From Vreelandella sedimenti (lineage in GTDB: Bacteria > Pseudomonadota > Gammaproteobacteria > Pseudomonadales > Halomonadaceae): a stretch of 64,000 nt of DNA. The stretch spans positions 80,463 to 144,462 of the forward strand of contig NZ_JACCGK010000009.1 in NCBI RefSeq assembly GCF_013416325.1, written 5' to 3'. A model generated the notes under the pieces. That model ran no database searches, was not told where the DNA came from, and saw only the letters and a program-made list of their open reading frames with translations. The translations under genes and the position numbers were made by a program. Shown piece after piece: positions 8,583 through 17,410 of the stretch (its first letter is position 1; each line of letters begins with the position of its first letter).

Positions 8583-9542
8583 TCATGCAGGCTGCGGTGC
8601 TGCTCCCGCTGCCCGCAGTTGAATGACATCAGCCCTGGGTGGCGCGCCGAACATGCGGCTGTATTCGCGGCTGAAGTGGGATGGGCTTTCATAACCTACC
8701 CGGTAGCTGGCGGTGGCTGCCTCGAGCCCCTCGGCCAGCATGAGTCGTCGGGCCTCGTGCAGGCGGAGTTTCTTCTGGTACTGCAGGGGCGACATGCGTG
8801 TGACTTGCCGGAAGCTATGGTAAAGCGTCGATTCACTCATGTTGGCGGTTGCTGCCAGTTCACGGATCTTGAGCGGTTGCGTGTAGCGCTCTTTAAGGGC
8901 GTAGATGACCCGCGCAATCCGGTTGGCCTGGGAGTCGGAGGCTGCAAACCGGCGCATGTGAGGCCCCATGTCGCCCATGAGTGCCCGATAGATCAACTCC
9001 CGGCGGGCCAGAGGGGAAAGCACCTTGATATCTTCTGGGGTGTCGAGCAGGCTCAACAAACGATAGAGCGCGCCCTGCATACGTTCATCCATGGGGGCCG
9101 ATTTTAATCCGCAGTCCGTCTCTGGGCAGATAGAGTCATTGCCCGCAGGCGGGGCTGTGTCGCCCAATTCCAGTATCAGTCCTGCTACCTCCTGTGGTTC
9201 CACCGAGACCTTGACCGCCAGGAAGGGTTTTTCCGGGGTGGCATGGTCAATCCTGCCTACCACCGGTAGGTGAACGGCGCTACCCATATAGCTGGGCCCG
9301 GTGTAGACGATCTCCTTGTCACCCAGTAGCACGGTCTTGCTGCCTTGAATGACAAAACACAGGCACGGCTCGTATACCGCACAGTGAAAGCTGGTAGGGG
9401 CGTCAGCGCGCACCAGTTGCACTTCGGCAATCGCCGTATCCTGAAGCTCTTCAAGAGGGCTCCAGCGACGGGCAACGCTGATTAACTGTTGCGATAGGTT
9501 GTCGCTGAGCTGGACAATCTGCTCAGGCAAGATAGTGGTCAA
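8583..9542 (-). CDS. AraC-family transcriptional regulator (AraC_N type)
   Basis: A 319-residue regulator. The N-terminal cupin-like domain (FHCAVYEPCLCFVIQGSK) is the AraC_N type, and the C-terminal DNA-binding domain has LAATANMSESTLYHSFRQVT and VGYESPSHFSREYSRMFG. The start is a TTG at 9542, preceded by AGGAGGG at a normal distance. Relatives often sit beside an aldo/keto reductase or SDR gene; the broken aldo/keto reductase at 14.5-15.0 kb may be the lost partner, which is inference only. Confidence 0.8.
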   Translation of the reverse strand: MTTILPEQIVQLSDNLSQQLISVARRWSPLEELQDTAIAEVQLVRADAPTSFHCAVYEPCLCFVIQGSKTVLLGDKEIVYTGPSYMGSAVHLPVVGRIDHATPEKPFLAVKVSVEPQEVAGLILELGDTAPPAGNDSICPETDCGLKSAPMDERMQGALYRLLSLLDTPEDIKVLSPLARRELIYRALMGDMGPHMRRFAASDSQANRIARVIYALKERYTQPLKIRELAATANMSESTLYHSFRQVTRMSPLQYQKKLRLHEARRLMLAEGLEAATASYRVGYESPSHFSREYSRMFGAPPRADVIQLRAAGAAPQPA

Positions 9543-9828
9543 TGGCTTTCCTCCCTAGTAGTTCGCAGTATATGCCTTCGATTTATAAATCGTAGGCTTT
9601 TTCATTTGATTCTGCAGGATCAGGCAAGTACCCCGTAGAAATCGACAACCCGCACCAGCTGTCACCTGACCGTCATACTGTGCAAGTCCGAAAATCGTTC
9701 GTTTGTTTGATTTGGCCTGCTTATTGGGCCGCCCTCTGCCCGCGACAGAAACGGGCAAGCTTTCCGCAGGAACACGATACCTCCCACGCGCTCATGCCAC
9801 CTATTGTAGGTAGCGTCTGATGGGCGCT

Positions 9829-9855
9829 AAGCCCGCAGCCTGGTGCTGCGGGCTT
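9829..9855. terminator. Exact 11-bp stem-loop (possible terminator without T tract)
   Basis: AAGCCCGCAGC and GCTGCGGGCTT form a perfect stem with a five-base loop. It lies 287 bp upstream of the AraC-type start on that gene's 5' side and before the RND operon. There is no run of T after either arm, so it may be a terminator, a processing site or a structured leader element. Confidence 0.4.
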
Positions 9856-10013
9856 GCCTGTCCTCCGTATGGCCAGAGCGTCTTTCAAGAACGCTGCCGA
9901 TCTGAGGCTTCCCCTCACGGTAGAAGCCGTAAGGCAATGTCGAAATGGATCGTGCTGAACCGACTAATTAAACGCCAACCGCCAACGCGGTGAGGCGTTA
10001 TATAACGAATGCT

Positions 10014-10032
10014 GCTATCGGCGTCCGATAGC
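10014..10032. promoter_or_regulatory. 19-bp palindrome before the RND operon (candidate operator)
   Basis: GCTATCGG-CGT-CCGATAGC ends five bases before the GGAG ribosome site of the RND adaptor gene. It could be a repressor operator or an RNA hairpin close to the ribosome site. No cognate regulator gene is adjacent except the AraC-type gene at 8583-9542. Confidence 0.4.
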
Positions 10033-10049
10033 CACTGGAGCAAGTAATC

Positions 10050-11237
10050 ATGGGAAGTCTGTCTCTAAGAACCCGCTTTGCAAGCAGCCGGGCGATATTC
10101 CTGTTCCTGCTGCTGATAGCCTTGCTTACCGGCTGTGAAGCCAAGAGTGAGGAGGCGGCTTCTGCATCGCCCCCGCCACCCCCAGAAGTCGAGGTGGCAG
10201 AAGTGACCGCTCAGCCAGTGGTGTTGAGTGAGTCATTCACCGGACGGGTGGAAGCGGCTGAAACGGTTGAACTAAGGTCGCGAGTCAGCGGCTATATCCA
10301 GGAAGTCGCCTTCGAGGAGGGAGAGCTGGTAGAGCAGGGAGATCTGCTGTTCTTGATCGATCCACGTCCATACCAGGCCCGTGTTAATGCCGCCCAAGCG
10401 GATCTTGCCCAGGCCAGGAGCCAGCAGGCTCAGGCTGGCAGTGAAGCTGAACGCGCCCGGGTGTTGCTGGGGCGTCAGGCCATTTCCCAGGAGGTGCATG
10501 ACCAGCGTCAATCGGCCCTGAGTAATTCGCGTGCCATGGTCGATGCCGCTGAGGCAGCGTTGCAGACCGCCGAGCTTGATCTTGAATACACCCGCGTTAC
10601 AGCACCGGTCAGTGGACGTGCCGGTCGGGCGATGGTCACTCGCGGTAACCTGGCCAACGCCGATCAGAGCCTGTTGACCACGCTGGTCACCATCGATCCG
10701 ATCCACGTCTACTTTGAGGCGGACGAGCAGGCCGCGTTTGCCAGCCATGCACTGCTGAGTGGAGAGGAGTCGAACAGCCTGAAGATCGAACTGGGTGGCG
10801 ACGCCACGCGGCAGTTCACAGGCACCCTGGACTTTATCGACAACCGTTTGAACCCTAACACCGGCACTCTGCAATTCCGGGCGCTGTTGGCCAATCCCGA
10901 TGGCCGCATTCGTCCTGGGGAGTTTGCGCGCGTCGAAATGCCGGTAGCGCGGTTGGAGCAAGCGCTGTTGGTGGATCGCAAGGCGGTTCTGACCGACCAG
11001 GATCGCCGCTACGTCTATGTGGTGGATGAGAACAACCTGACCGAGCGGCGCCAGGTCGCCACCGGGCGCCAAGTGGACGAACGCACTGTCATCAGCGAAG
11101 GGCTCTCTGCTGGTGATCGGGTGATCGTCAACGGGGTGCAAAAAGTCTTTATGCCGGGTATGGAAGTGAGCCCACAAACGGTGCCCGCCGCCCCGGCTGC
11201 TGACGCCCAACCCGCCATTGCTGCCAGGGAGGACTAG
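10050..11237 (+). CDS. RND efflux periplasmic adaptor subunit (MexE/AcrA-like lipoprotein)
   Basis: A 395-residue membrane fusion protein. The signal sequence ends in a lipobox, LLTGC, with Cys29 as the predicted acylated residue. The order is beta-barrel and lipoyl half-motifs (VEAAETVELRSRVSGYI, then FEEGELVEQGDLLFLID), an alpha-helical hairpin (about residues 110-175) and a C-terminal membrane-proximal domain. It links the inner-membrane pump to an outer-membrane channel. It lies 6 bp before the pump gene and shares its operon. No outer-membrane factor gene follows, so the pump probably borrows one. Confidence 0.9.
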   Translation: MGSLSLRTRFASSRAIFLFLLLIALLTGCEAKSEEAASASPPPPPEVEVAEVTAQPVVLSESFTGRVEAAETVELRSRVSGYIQEVAFEEGELVEQGDLLFLIDPRPYQARVNAAQADLAQARSQQAQAGSEAERARVLLGRQAISQEVHDQRQSALSNSRAMVDAAEAALQTAELDLEYTRVTAPVSGRAGRAMVTRGNLANADQSLLTTLVTIDPIHVYFEADEQAAFASHALLSGEESNSLKIELGGDATRQFTGTLDFIDNRLNPNTGTLQFRALLANPDGRIRPGEFARVEMPVARLEQALLVDRKAVLTDQDRRYVYVVDENNLTERRQVATGRQVDERTVISEGLSAGDRVIVNGVQKVFMPGMEVSPQTVPAAPAADAQPAIAARED

Positions 11238-11243
11238 ACCGCC

Positions 11244-14200
11244 ATGAATTTCTCGCGTTTCTTTGTGGATCGACCGATTTTTGCAGCGGTGCTGTCGATC
11301 ATCATTCTGGCGGTGGGACTGATCTCCATTCCCAACCTGCCGATCAGCGAGTACCCGGATGTCGTGCCGCCCTCCGTGGTGGTGCGCACGGTCTACCCTG
11401 GCGCTAACCCGAAGGAGATCGCCGAAACGGTCGCCACGCCCTTGGAAGAAGCCATCAATGGCGTCGAGGACATGATGTACCTCAAGTCCGTGGCGGGCTC
11501 CGATGGTGTGCTGCAAATGACCGTCACCTTCCGCCCTGGTACCGATGCCGAGGAAGCCGCCGTTCGGGTGCAGAACCGAGTCAGTCAAGCCGAGGCCCGG
11601 TTACCGGAAGCCGTGCGTCGTCAAGGCGTCACCACCCAGAAGCAGTCGCCTACGTTTCTGATGGTCGTTCACCTGACCTCTCCCAGCGGTGAATACGACA
11701 CCCTCTACCTGCGCAACTATGTGCGGCTGAATGTTCGTGATCGTCTGGCCCGGCTCGAAGGGATCGGGGATGCGCAAATCTTCGGCGGAGGGGACTACGC
11801 CATGCGGGCGTGGCTCGACCCTGATCGCATAGCCGCCCGCGGCCTGACAGCCAGTGATGTGGTGGGGGCCATGCGCGAACAGAATGTGCAGGTTTCCGCC
11901 GGGCAGTTGGGAGCCGAACCCATTGAAGAGAGTGATTTTCTCACCCTGATCAATGCCCAGGGGCGGCTGGAAACAGTGGAGGAGTTTGGCGACATCGTGC
12001 TGAAGCGCGGCGAGGGCGGAGAGATCCTCAGGCTTTCGGATGTGGCACGGCTGGAAATGGGGGCCGGGGACTATACGCTGCGCTCGCAGTTGGACAGCAA
12101 GAACGCGGTGGGTGTGGGGATATTCCAGGCACCGGGTGCCAATGCGCTGGAGATTCGCGAGCAGGTCGTCGCCACCATGGACGAGTTGTCCGAACAGTTC
12201 CCGGAAGGCGTGGAGTATGAAGCAGTCTATGACACCACGATCTTCGTTAATGACTCGATTGACTCCGTGGTGAAGACGCTGCTGGAAGCCGTGCTGCTGG
12301 TGGTGCTGGTAGTCACGCTTTTCCTGCAGACCTGGCGTGCCTCCATTATCCCTCTGCTTGCGGTACCGGTATCGGTGATCGGCACTTTTGGGGCGCTCTA
12401 CCTGCTGGGGTACTCCATCAACACGCTGACTCTGTTTGGGCTGGTGCTGGCTATTGGTATCGTGGTGGACGACGCCATCGTGGTGGTGGAAAACGTGGAG
12501 CGGAATATCGAGGAGGGCCTAAAGCCCCAGGCTGCCGCTCATCAGGCCATGCGGGAAGTATCCGGCCCTATCATCGCCGTGGGGCTTGTACTGTGTGCGG
12601 TGTTTATCCCCATGGCCTTCCTGTCGGGGGTGACCGGTCAGTTTTATAGCCAGTTCGCGGTCACAATTGCCATCTCCACAGTGATCTCCACCATCAACTC
12701 GCTGACCCTGTCGCCCGCGCTGGCTGCGATGCTGCTTAAGCCCCATGACGCGCCCAAAGACCGACTCACCCGAGTGATCGATAAGCTGTTTGGCTGGATT
12801 TTCCGTCCTTTCAACCGTTTCTTTAACGCCAGCTCCAACCGGTACCAGGGGGGCGTGGCCCGCTCCCTGAAGCATCGTGGCGCGGTGTTTGTAGTCTACG
12901 CGCTGTTGCTGCTGGGCACTGGCGTGATGTTCAAGGCGGTGCCACCCGGGTTTATTCCGGTGCAGGACAAGCTTTATCTGATTGCGGGCGTCATCCTGCC
13001 GGAAGGGGCGTCTCTGGAGAGAACCGACCAGATGCTTCAGGACGTCGTGGACATCGCCATGGAAACCGAAGGTGTGGAGCACGCCATTGCCTTTCCCGGC
13101 CTGAACGCGCTGCAGTTCACCAACACTTCCAACACCGGGGTGGCCTTTCTTACCCTCAGTGCCTTTGGTGAGCGCAGCCTAAGTGCTGCGGAGATAAACG
13201 CCCGAATCAACCAGGGTATTGGCGGCTTGAAAGAGGGGTTTGCGTTCTCCTTTATGCCTCCACCGATTCTGGGGCTAGGCAATGGTTCGGGGTTCCAGCT
13301 GTTCATCGAGGATCGCGGCAATCTTGGCTATGGGGCGCTGCAGCAGGCGGTCAATCAACTCCAGGGCGCGATTGCGCAAACGCCGGGAATGGGGTTTCCG
13401 ATCAGCAGTTATCAATCCAATGTGCCGCAGCTGGATGCAGAGGTGGATCGGCTGAGAGCCAAGGCCCAGGGCGTACCCTTGACCGAACTGTTCGACACCC
13501 TGCAGACCTATCTTGGCTCGACCTATGTGAATGACTTCAACCGCTTTGGGCGCACCTGGCAGGTGATCGCCCAGGCGGACGCCCCTTACCGGGCCAGCGT
13601 GGAAGATATCGCCCGGCTGCGTACCCGTAATGATCAGGGGGAAATGGTACCCATCGGCACGATGGTGAACATCACGCAGACCTTCGGCCCGGATCCGGTG
13701 TTGCGCTATAACGGCTATCCGGCGGCGGACTTGGCTGGCGAATTTGACCCCCGCGTGCTCTCATCCGCCCAGGCGATGGATGCCATCAACGCCCTGGCAG
13801 AAGAGGTGCTGCCACCGGGCATGGCGCTGGAGTGGACCGACCTGAGCTATCAGCAATCCACCCAGGGTAATGCGGCTCTAGTGGTCTTCCCGCTGTCGAT
13901 CCTGCTGGTATTTCTGGTGTTGGCGGCCCTCTACGAGAGCTGGACGCTACCGCTGGCGGTGATTCTGATCGTGCCCATGTCGATGCTCGCGGCGCTGATT
14001 GGTGTCTGGTTTGGCGGGGGTGACAACAACATCTTCGTGCAGGTGGGACTAGTGGTGCTGATTGGCCTGGCCTGTAAGAACGCCATCCTGATCGTGGAGT
14101 TCGCCCGGGAGCTGGAATTGCAGGGCAAGGGCGTAGTGGAAGCGGCCCTGGAAGCCTGCCGGTTGCGGCTGCGGCCGATCATCATGACCTCGATCGCCTT

Positions 14201-14441
14201 CACGGCGGCGGTGTTGCCTTCGGTAATCGCTACCGGCGCAGGTGCCGAGGTGCGGGCGGCGCTAGGTACGGCGGTGTTTGCTGGCATGATTGGGGTGACG
14301 CTGTTCGGCCTGTTCCTGACCCCGGTGTTCTATGTGGCGCTGCGCAAGCTGTCCGGCCCACTGGTTAGTCATCACAGCTCAACTCTGGCCACCGATGAGA
14401 ACGCCAGCCCGGGTGAGTTGCCAGGAGGAAAGCATGCCTAG
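11244..14441 (+). CDS. RND multidrug efflux permease, HAE1 family (MexF-like)
   Basis: A 1065-residue inner-membrane pump of full family length with 12 membrane helices and two large periplasmic loops. The proton relay is intact: the adjacent aspartates in AIGIVVDDAIVVVENVERN (helix 4) and the lysine in LIGLACKNAILIVEF (helix 10). The N-terminal porter-domain sequence (PISEYPDVVPPSVVV, then VVHLTSP) is closer to MexF than to AcrB or MexB. It is translated just after the adaptor, with GGAGG in the gap. The C-terminus ends in a hydrophilic tail. Substrates cannot be read from the sequence. Confidence 0.92.
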   Translation: MNFSRFFVDRPIFAAVLSIIILAVGLISIPNLPISEYPDVVPPSVVVRTVYPGANPKEIAETVATPLEEAINGVEDMMYLKSVAGSDGVLQMTVTFRPGTDAEEAAVRVQNRVSQAEARLPEAVRRQGVTTQKQSPTFLMVVHLTSPSGEYDTLYLRNYVRLNVRDRLARLEGIGDAQIFGGGDYAMRAWLDPDRIAARGLTASDVVGAMREQNVQVSAGQLGAEPIEESDFLTLINAQGRLETVEEFGDIVLKRGEGGEILRLSDVARLEMGAGDYTLRSQLDSKNAVGVGIFQAPGANALEIREQVVATMDELSEQFPEGVEYEAVYDTTIFVNDSIDSVVKTLLEAVLLVVLVVTLFLQTWRASIIPLLAVPVSVIGTFGALYLLGYSINTLTLFGLVLAIGIVVDDAIVVVENVERNIEEGLKPQAAAHQAMREVSGPIIAVGLVLCAVFIPMAFLSGVTGQFYSQFAVTIAISTVISTINSLTLSPALAAMLLKPHDAPKDRLTRVIDKLFGWIFRPFNRFFNASSNRYQGGVARSLKHRGAVFVVYALLLLGTGVMFKAVPPGFIPVQDKLYLIAGVILPEGASLERTDQMLQDVVDIAMETEGVEHAIAFPGLNALQFTNTSNTGVAFLTLSAFGERSLSAAEINARINQGIGGLKEGFAFSFMPPPILGLGNGSGFQLFIEDRGNLGYGALQQAVNQLQGAIAQTPGMGFPISSYQSNVPQLDAEVDRLRAKAQGVPLTELFDTLQTYLGSTYVNDFNRFGRTWQVIAQADAPYRASVEDIARLRTRNDQGEMVPIGTMVNITQTFGPDPVLRYNGYPAADLAGEFDPRVLSSAQAMDAINALAEEVLPPGMALEWTDLSYQQSTQGNAALVVFPLSILLVFLVLAALYESWTLPLAVILIVPMSMLAALIGVWFGGGDNNIFVQVGLVVLIGLACKNAILIVEFARELELQGKGVVEAALEACRLRLRPIIMTSIAFTAAVLPSVIATGAGAEVRAALGTAVFAGMIGVTLFGLFLTPVFYVALRKLSGPLVSHHSSTLATDENASPGELPGGKHA

Positions 14442-14461
14442 GATACTCGTTCGAAGGGGCA

Positions 14462-15024
14462 CTACACCATGGGCGGATTGCGCTCGGCAAATTGTCCGTT
14501 CCAGTATGGGTAATACGGGTAGGGTGGGGTCACCGCACTGGCGGCATCGAGTTGTGCGATTTGCTCGCTGCCAAGTTGCCAGCCGACTGCACCGAGGTTC
14601 TGTCTGAGCTGTTCCTCGTTGCGCGCACCGATCAAAACGCTTGAGACTGTTGGTCGCTGTAGTAGCCAATTGATCGCGATCTGGGGAACTGTCTTGCCAG
14701 TTTCCTCGGAGAGCGCGTTGAGCACATCGATGATGCGATACAGCCGTTCTTTATCGACCGGTGGGGCAAAACCTGCTGTATCATTTAAGCGGCTACCGTC
14801 AGGAAGGGGTTGTCCACGACAGATGCGACCGGTCAAGCGTCCCCAGCCTAGTGGGCTACAATTGCACCGATGCCTTGATCCTGGCCCAACGGTATCAATT
14901 CCCACTCGTAGTCGCGACCAACCAATGAATAATAGGCCTGGTTGGCTATAAAGCGCGAGTGGCCATAATGCTCGGCCGCGGCCTGCGACTTCATCAGTTG
15001 CTAACCAGAGAAGCTGGAGGCGCC
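14462..15024 (-). pseudogene. Aldo/keto reductase remnant (nonsense plus frameshift)
   Basis: The minus strand encodes the C-terminal two thirds of an aldo/keto reductase: ASSFSG, then a TAG (15001-15003) where the family has Trp (SGW), then MKSQAAAEHYG, YYSLVGRDYEWELIPLG and QDQGIGAIV. A frameshift near 14857 follows, then SPLGWGRLTGRI and, in an intact frame to 14462, INWLLQRPTVSSVLIGAR. The N-terminal part with the catalytic Asp, Tyr and Lys is missing. The 5' end is cut by the truncated LysR gene on the other strand. Confidence 0.85.
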
Positions 15025-15030
15025 AAGGTA

Positions 15031-15315
15031 ATGATGTTCCTGCGTATTCTTGATTTGGGTTCTATCAGTGCGGCTGCGCGCAGTCTGGATTTGTCGGTGG
15101 CAGCCACCAGCCAGCGGCTTCAACGTCTGGGGTGCGATCTGGGTGTGCGCCTGTTGTACCGCACCACCCGTCGGCTACACCCAACGCCTGAAGGCATTGC
15201 ACTTGTCGAGCAGGGACGCGGGCTGACCGAGGATATGGAGGTGTTAGAGCAGTCCCGATATTTATTACCTAGCCAGCCATCCCCAAAGGTGATGATAGAG
15301 CAGAATGCCGATTAG
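15031..15315 (+). pseudogene. Truncated LysR-family regulator (HTH only)
   Basis: A frame starting at ATG 15031, with GGAGG upstream, encodes FLRILDLGSISAAARSLDLS and SQRLQRL, the LysR-type winged helix, then LYRTTRRLHPTPEG. LysR homology stops near 15255. The last residues before the stop at 15315 come from reading the antisense of the SbtA-like remnant. No effector domain exists. A GGAGG and an ATG are present, so a short DNA-binding protein could in principle be made. Confidence 0.75.
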
Positions 15316-15490
15316 AACGTTGAAGGGGGAAGGTGAGTCCCAGTGACGCCAGCATGGCAAGGCCAATGTTGGCGTCAGGGATAGTGGCGCGAATGGTGAC
15401 GGGGAGGCGATATAAGACGCGCCGACGGTAAAGGTAGCCCAGGATAAAGGCTGAGCCAGCGGGTAGCCAGAACCAGAACGCTACGACGAT
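15265..15490 (-). pseudogene. Second, decayed copy of the 3' end of the SbtA-type permease gene
   Basis: This stretch is closely similar to the 3' end of the intact permease gene at 18846-19075: shared runs include AGCCAGCCATCCCCAAAG, GCCGATTAGAACGTTGAAG and AGCATGGCAAG, and both begin at the same stop codon (TTA on the plus strand). Small insertions and deletions after about 15385 break the frame. It is a remnant of a duplication or of a related transferred copy, and it is joined abruptly to a truncated LysR on one side and an mntP-like scrap on the other. Confidence 0.8.
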
Positions 15491-15494
15491 AGAA

Positions 15495-15550
15495 CTGGTA
15501 GCAATAATATTGGCAGCAATGCTGTTGACCGTGGCTGTTAGGCTTAGCAG
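15495..15550 (-). pseudogene. mntP-like sequence scrap
   Basis: CTGGTAGCAATAATATTGGC followed by CAATGCTGTTGACCGTGGCT matches the mntP gene at 7685-7780 with an internal gap of about 36 bases and scattered substitutions. The same strand relation is kept. It is short, so the assignment depends on that alignment by eye. The rest of the gap to 15603 shows nothing recognisable. Confidence 0.5.
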
Positions 15551-15603
15551 CTACGGTGCTGAAATTACTCTATGTATCCACGTTACTTAGTTAGTGTTAA
15601 TTG

Positions 15604-16719
15604 TTAAAGCGGATTAAACGATACGCTGCGAATTAACGCTGTAACTTCTTTGCCAATATGAAGCCCCATTTCGTCCCATGATTTTCGGGTCAGGCTTGCT
15701 CGCAAGTGAAAGCGACCCATCCGCAAACGTAGCTCTACAGAGTGGGATGTTTCAGGCAATACTGTGGTGTCTTCTATGGTAACTGGAAGCTGATTACGAT
15801 AGCTGGTGTCTTTAACGGCAGAAGTAGCAATCGCGATATCCCGCGCCAACACCCGGACTCGTATACAACTTCCAATATTAGCCTCCGTGCCTGGTAGTAG
15901 CAGTTGGTGTGTGTTACCCAATGTAATGCGTGTCAGATGATAGTGGGTATCGTGTTCGATCACCTGCCCCTCTAAAATCGAAGCGGCATCGAACCCTCCC
16001 AGTTTCTGCGTTAAATCGAAGCGTTGCAGCAGATGATTCAAGTGGTCGCTGGCGACAATACGTCCTGATTCCATTAGCACGAGATGGTCGGCAATCGCGG
16101 AGATTTCTTCCGGATCGTGGCTTACGTACATCACCGGGATATTAATTTGACGCGTTAAGAGAGCAATAAATCGCAGTAACTCCTGCTTACGCGCCCCGTC
16201 TAGCCCGGTTAGGGGTTCATCCATCAGTAGTAGCTGCGGGTCGCTGAGCAGTGCTCGGCCTATGGCTACCCGGCGTGCTTCGCCACCGGAAAGCGTGCCT
16301 GGCATGCGCGTCAGTAAATGGCTGATGCCAAGTAGTTCGACAATCTCATCGAAGCGGGGTGGCGCCTGCTTGGGCATGCCGTAGGTTAGGTTGCCTCGCA
16401 CGCGGTAGTGGGGAAACAGCCGCGCTTCCTGGAAGACAACGCCAATGCGCCGTTGGTGGGCCGGTACGTTTTGGCGGCGCTGGGTGTCTAGCAGTATCTG
16501 GTTGCCTAGCTGGAGCTTACCCGTGTCTGGCCGGTCAAGCCCTGCAATAATACGCAACAGACTGGTTTTTCCACTTCCCGACGTGCCGAAAATACCGGTC
16601 ACGCCCTTGGCAGGTAGCGTTAATTCTGCCTGTAGATGAAATCTGCCAAGGCGCTGTTCAACGAAGAGCGATAGCGATGAGGTGAGCGACGAATTGTGGG
16701 TGGTTGGGTTAATAGGCAT
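15604..16719 (-). CDS. modC: Molybdenum ABC transporter ATP-binding protein ModC
   Basis: A 371-residue ATPase. It has Walker A GTSGSGKTS, a Q-loop, the signature LSGGEARRVAIGRAL and Walker B LLLMDEPLTGLD, followed by a C-terminal TOBE/Mop domain (about residues 290-370) typical of ModC. It powers molybdate uptake through ModB. The ATG at 16719 has AGGAAC upstream; a GTG one codon earlier is also possible. The start overlaps the end of modB by about 11 bases, so the two are translationally coupled. Confidence 0.93.
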   Translation of the reverse strand: MPINPTTHNSSLTSSLSLFVEQRLGRFHLQAELTLPAKGVTGIFGTSGSGKTSLLRIIAGLDRPDTGKLQLGNQILLDTQRRQNVPAHQRRIGVVFQEARLFPHYRVRGNLTYGMPKQAPPRFDEIVELLGISHLLTRMPGTLSGGEARRVAIGRALLSDPQLLLMDEPLTGLDGARKQELLRFIALLTRQINIPVMYVSHDPEEISAIADHLVLMESGRIVASDHLNHLLQRFDLTQKLGGFDAASILEGQVIEHDTHYHLTRITLGNTHQLLLPGTEANIGSCIRVRVLARDIAIATSAVKDTSYRNQLPVTIEDTTVLPETSHSVELRLRMGRFHLRASLTRKSWDEMGLHIGKEVTALIRSVSFNPL

Positions 16720-17410
16720 CACGTTCCTGTAAACGCTGCTGGGTACGACGCGCCAGCCATTCAGAGGCGATTAATGAAAGCAGGGCGATAATGATGGCAA
16801 GAATACAAAGTCGGGTCGCGGCGGTTTCCTGGCCGGGCGTCTGGATCAGCGTATAGAGTGCCAGGGGCAGAGTGCGCGTTTCGCCGGGAATGTTGGAGGC
16901 GAAAGTGATAGTAGCCCCAAATTCGGAAAGTGCGCGGGCAAAAGCCAGCACGGTGCCCGTTAGCAGCCCAGGTACCGCCAGCGGCAGCGTGATGGTGGTG
17001 AACACCCGCCGGCGGTTAGCCCCTAGCGTGCTGGCAGCCGCTTCGAGTTTGGGGTCAACGGCCTCAAGGGATAAGCGCAGTGCCCGCACCAGTAGCGGAA
17101 ACGCCATCACGCCGCTGGCAACGGCTGCCCCCTGCCAAGTGAATGGCAGAGATACGCCTAAGCTGCTGTAGAGCCATTGGCCAATTACCCCTTGCTTGCC
17201 CAAACCAACTAACAGTAGATACCCCACAACCACGGGTGGCAGTACCAGTGGTAAATGTATTAACCCATCTACCAAAGCTTTACCGCGAAACTGATGGCGG
17301 GCTAGCCACCAGGCAACGGCAATGCCAGGCGGCAATATCCAGGCAACTGCCGCCAAGCCAATCAATAAGCTTAGGCGAATGGCTTCCCACTCCGCTGGGG
17401 AAAGCGTCAC
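16709..17410 (-). CDS. modB: Molybdate ABC transporter permease ModB
   Basis: A 233-residue inner-membrane permease with about five or six helices. The cytoplasmic EAA loop (LEAAASTLGANRRRVFTTITLPLAVPG) contacts ModC. The start is a GTG within the GTGA overlap with the modA stop, a clear sign of translational coupling in the modABC operon. Confidence 0.92.
   Translation of the reverse strand: MTLSPAEWEAIRLSLLIGLAAVAWILPPGIAVAWWLARHQFRGKALVDGLIHLPLVLPPVVVGYLLLVGLGKQGVIGQWLYSSLGVSLPFTWQGAAVASGVMAFPLLVRALRLSLEAVDPKLEAAASTLGANRRRVFTTITLPLAVPGLLTGTVLAFARALSEFGATITFASNIPGETRTLPLALYTLIQTPGQETAATRLCILAIIIALLSLIASEWLARRTQQRLQERDAY

Larger units (their letters stand above)
9543..10049. promoter_or_regulatory. 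Hairpin-rich leader region of the RND efflux operon
   Basis: A 507-bp gap with an unusual series of stem-loops: GCCCG/CGGGC near 9738-9756; an exact 11-bp stem AAGCCCGCAGC/GCTGCGGGCTT at 9829-9855; GGCTTC/GAAGCC (9906-9928), which competes with ACGG/CCGT (9917-9930); a nested AACGCC-CCGC/GCGG-GGCGTT hairpin at 9971-9999; and an exact 8-bp stem GCTATCGG/CCGATAGC at 10014-10032, just before the GGAG of the first pump gene. No coding frame looks real. Confidence 0.45.

Noticed and set aside
10272..11588. 438-codon open frame on the minus strand opposite the RND adaptor
   Set aside because: It is antisense to a well-supported gene, has no family features and is rich in His, Gln and Arg, as shadow frames are.
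12519..13082. 187-codon minus-strand frame within the RND permease gene
   Set aside because: Antisense to a strongly supported pump domain; no independent evidence.
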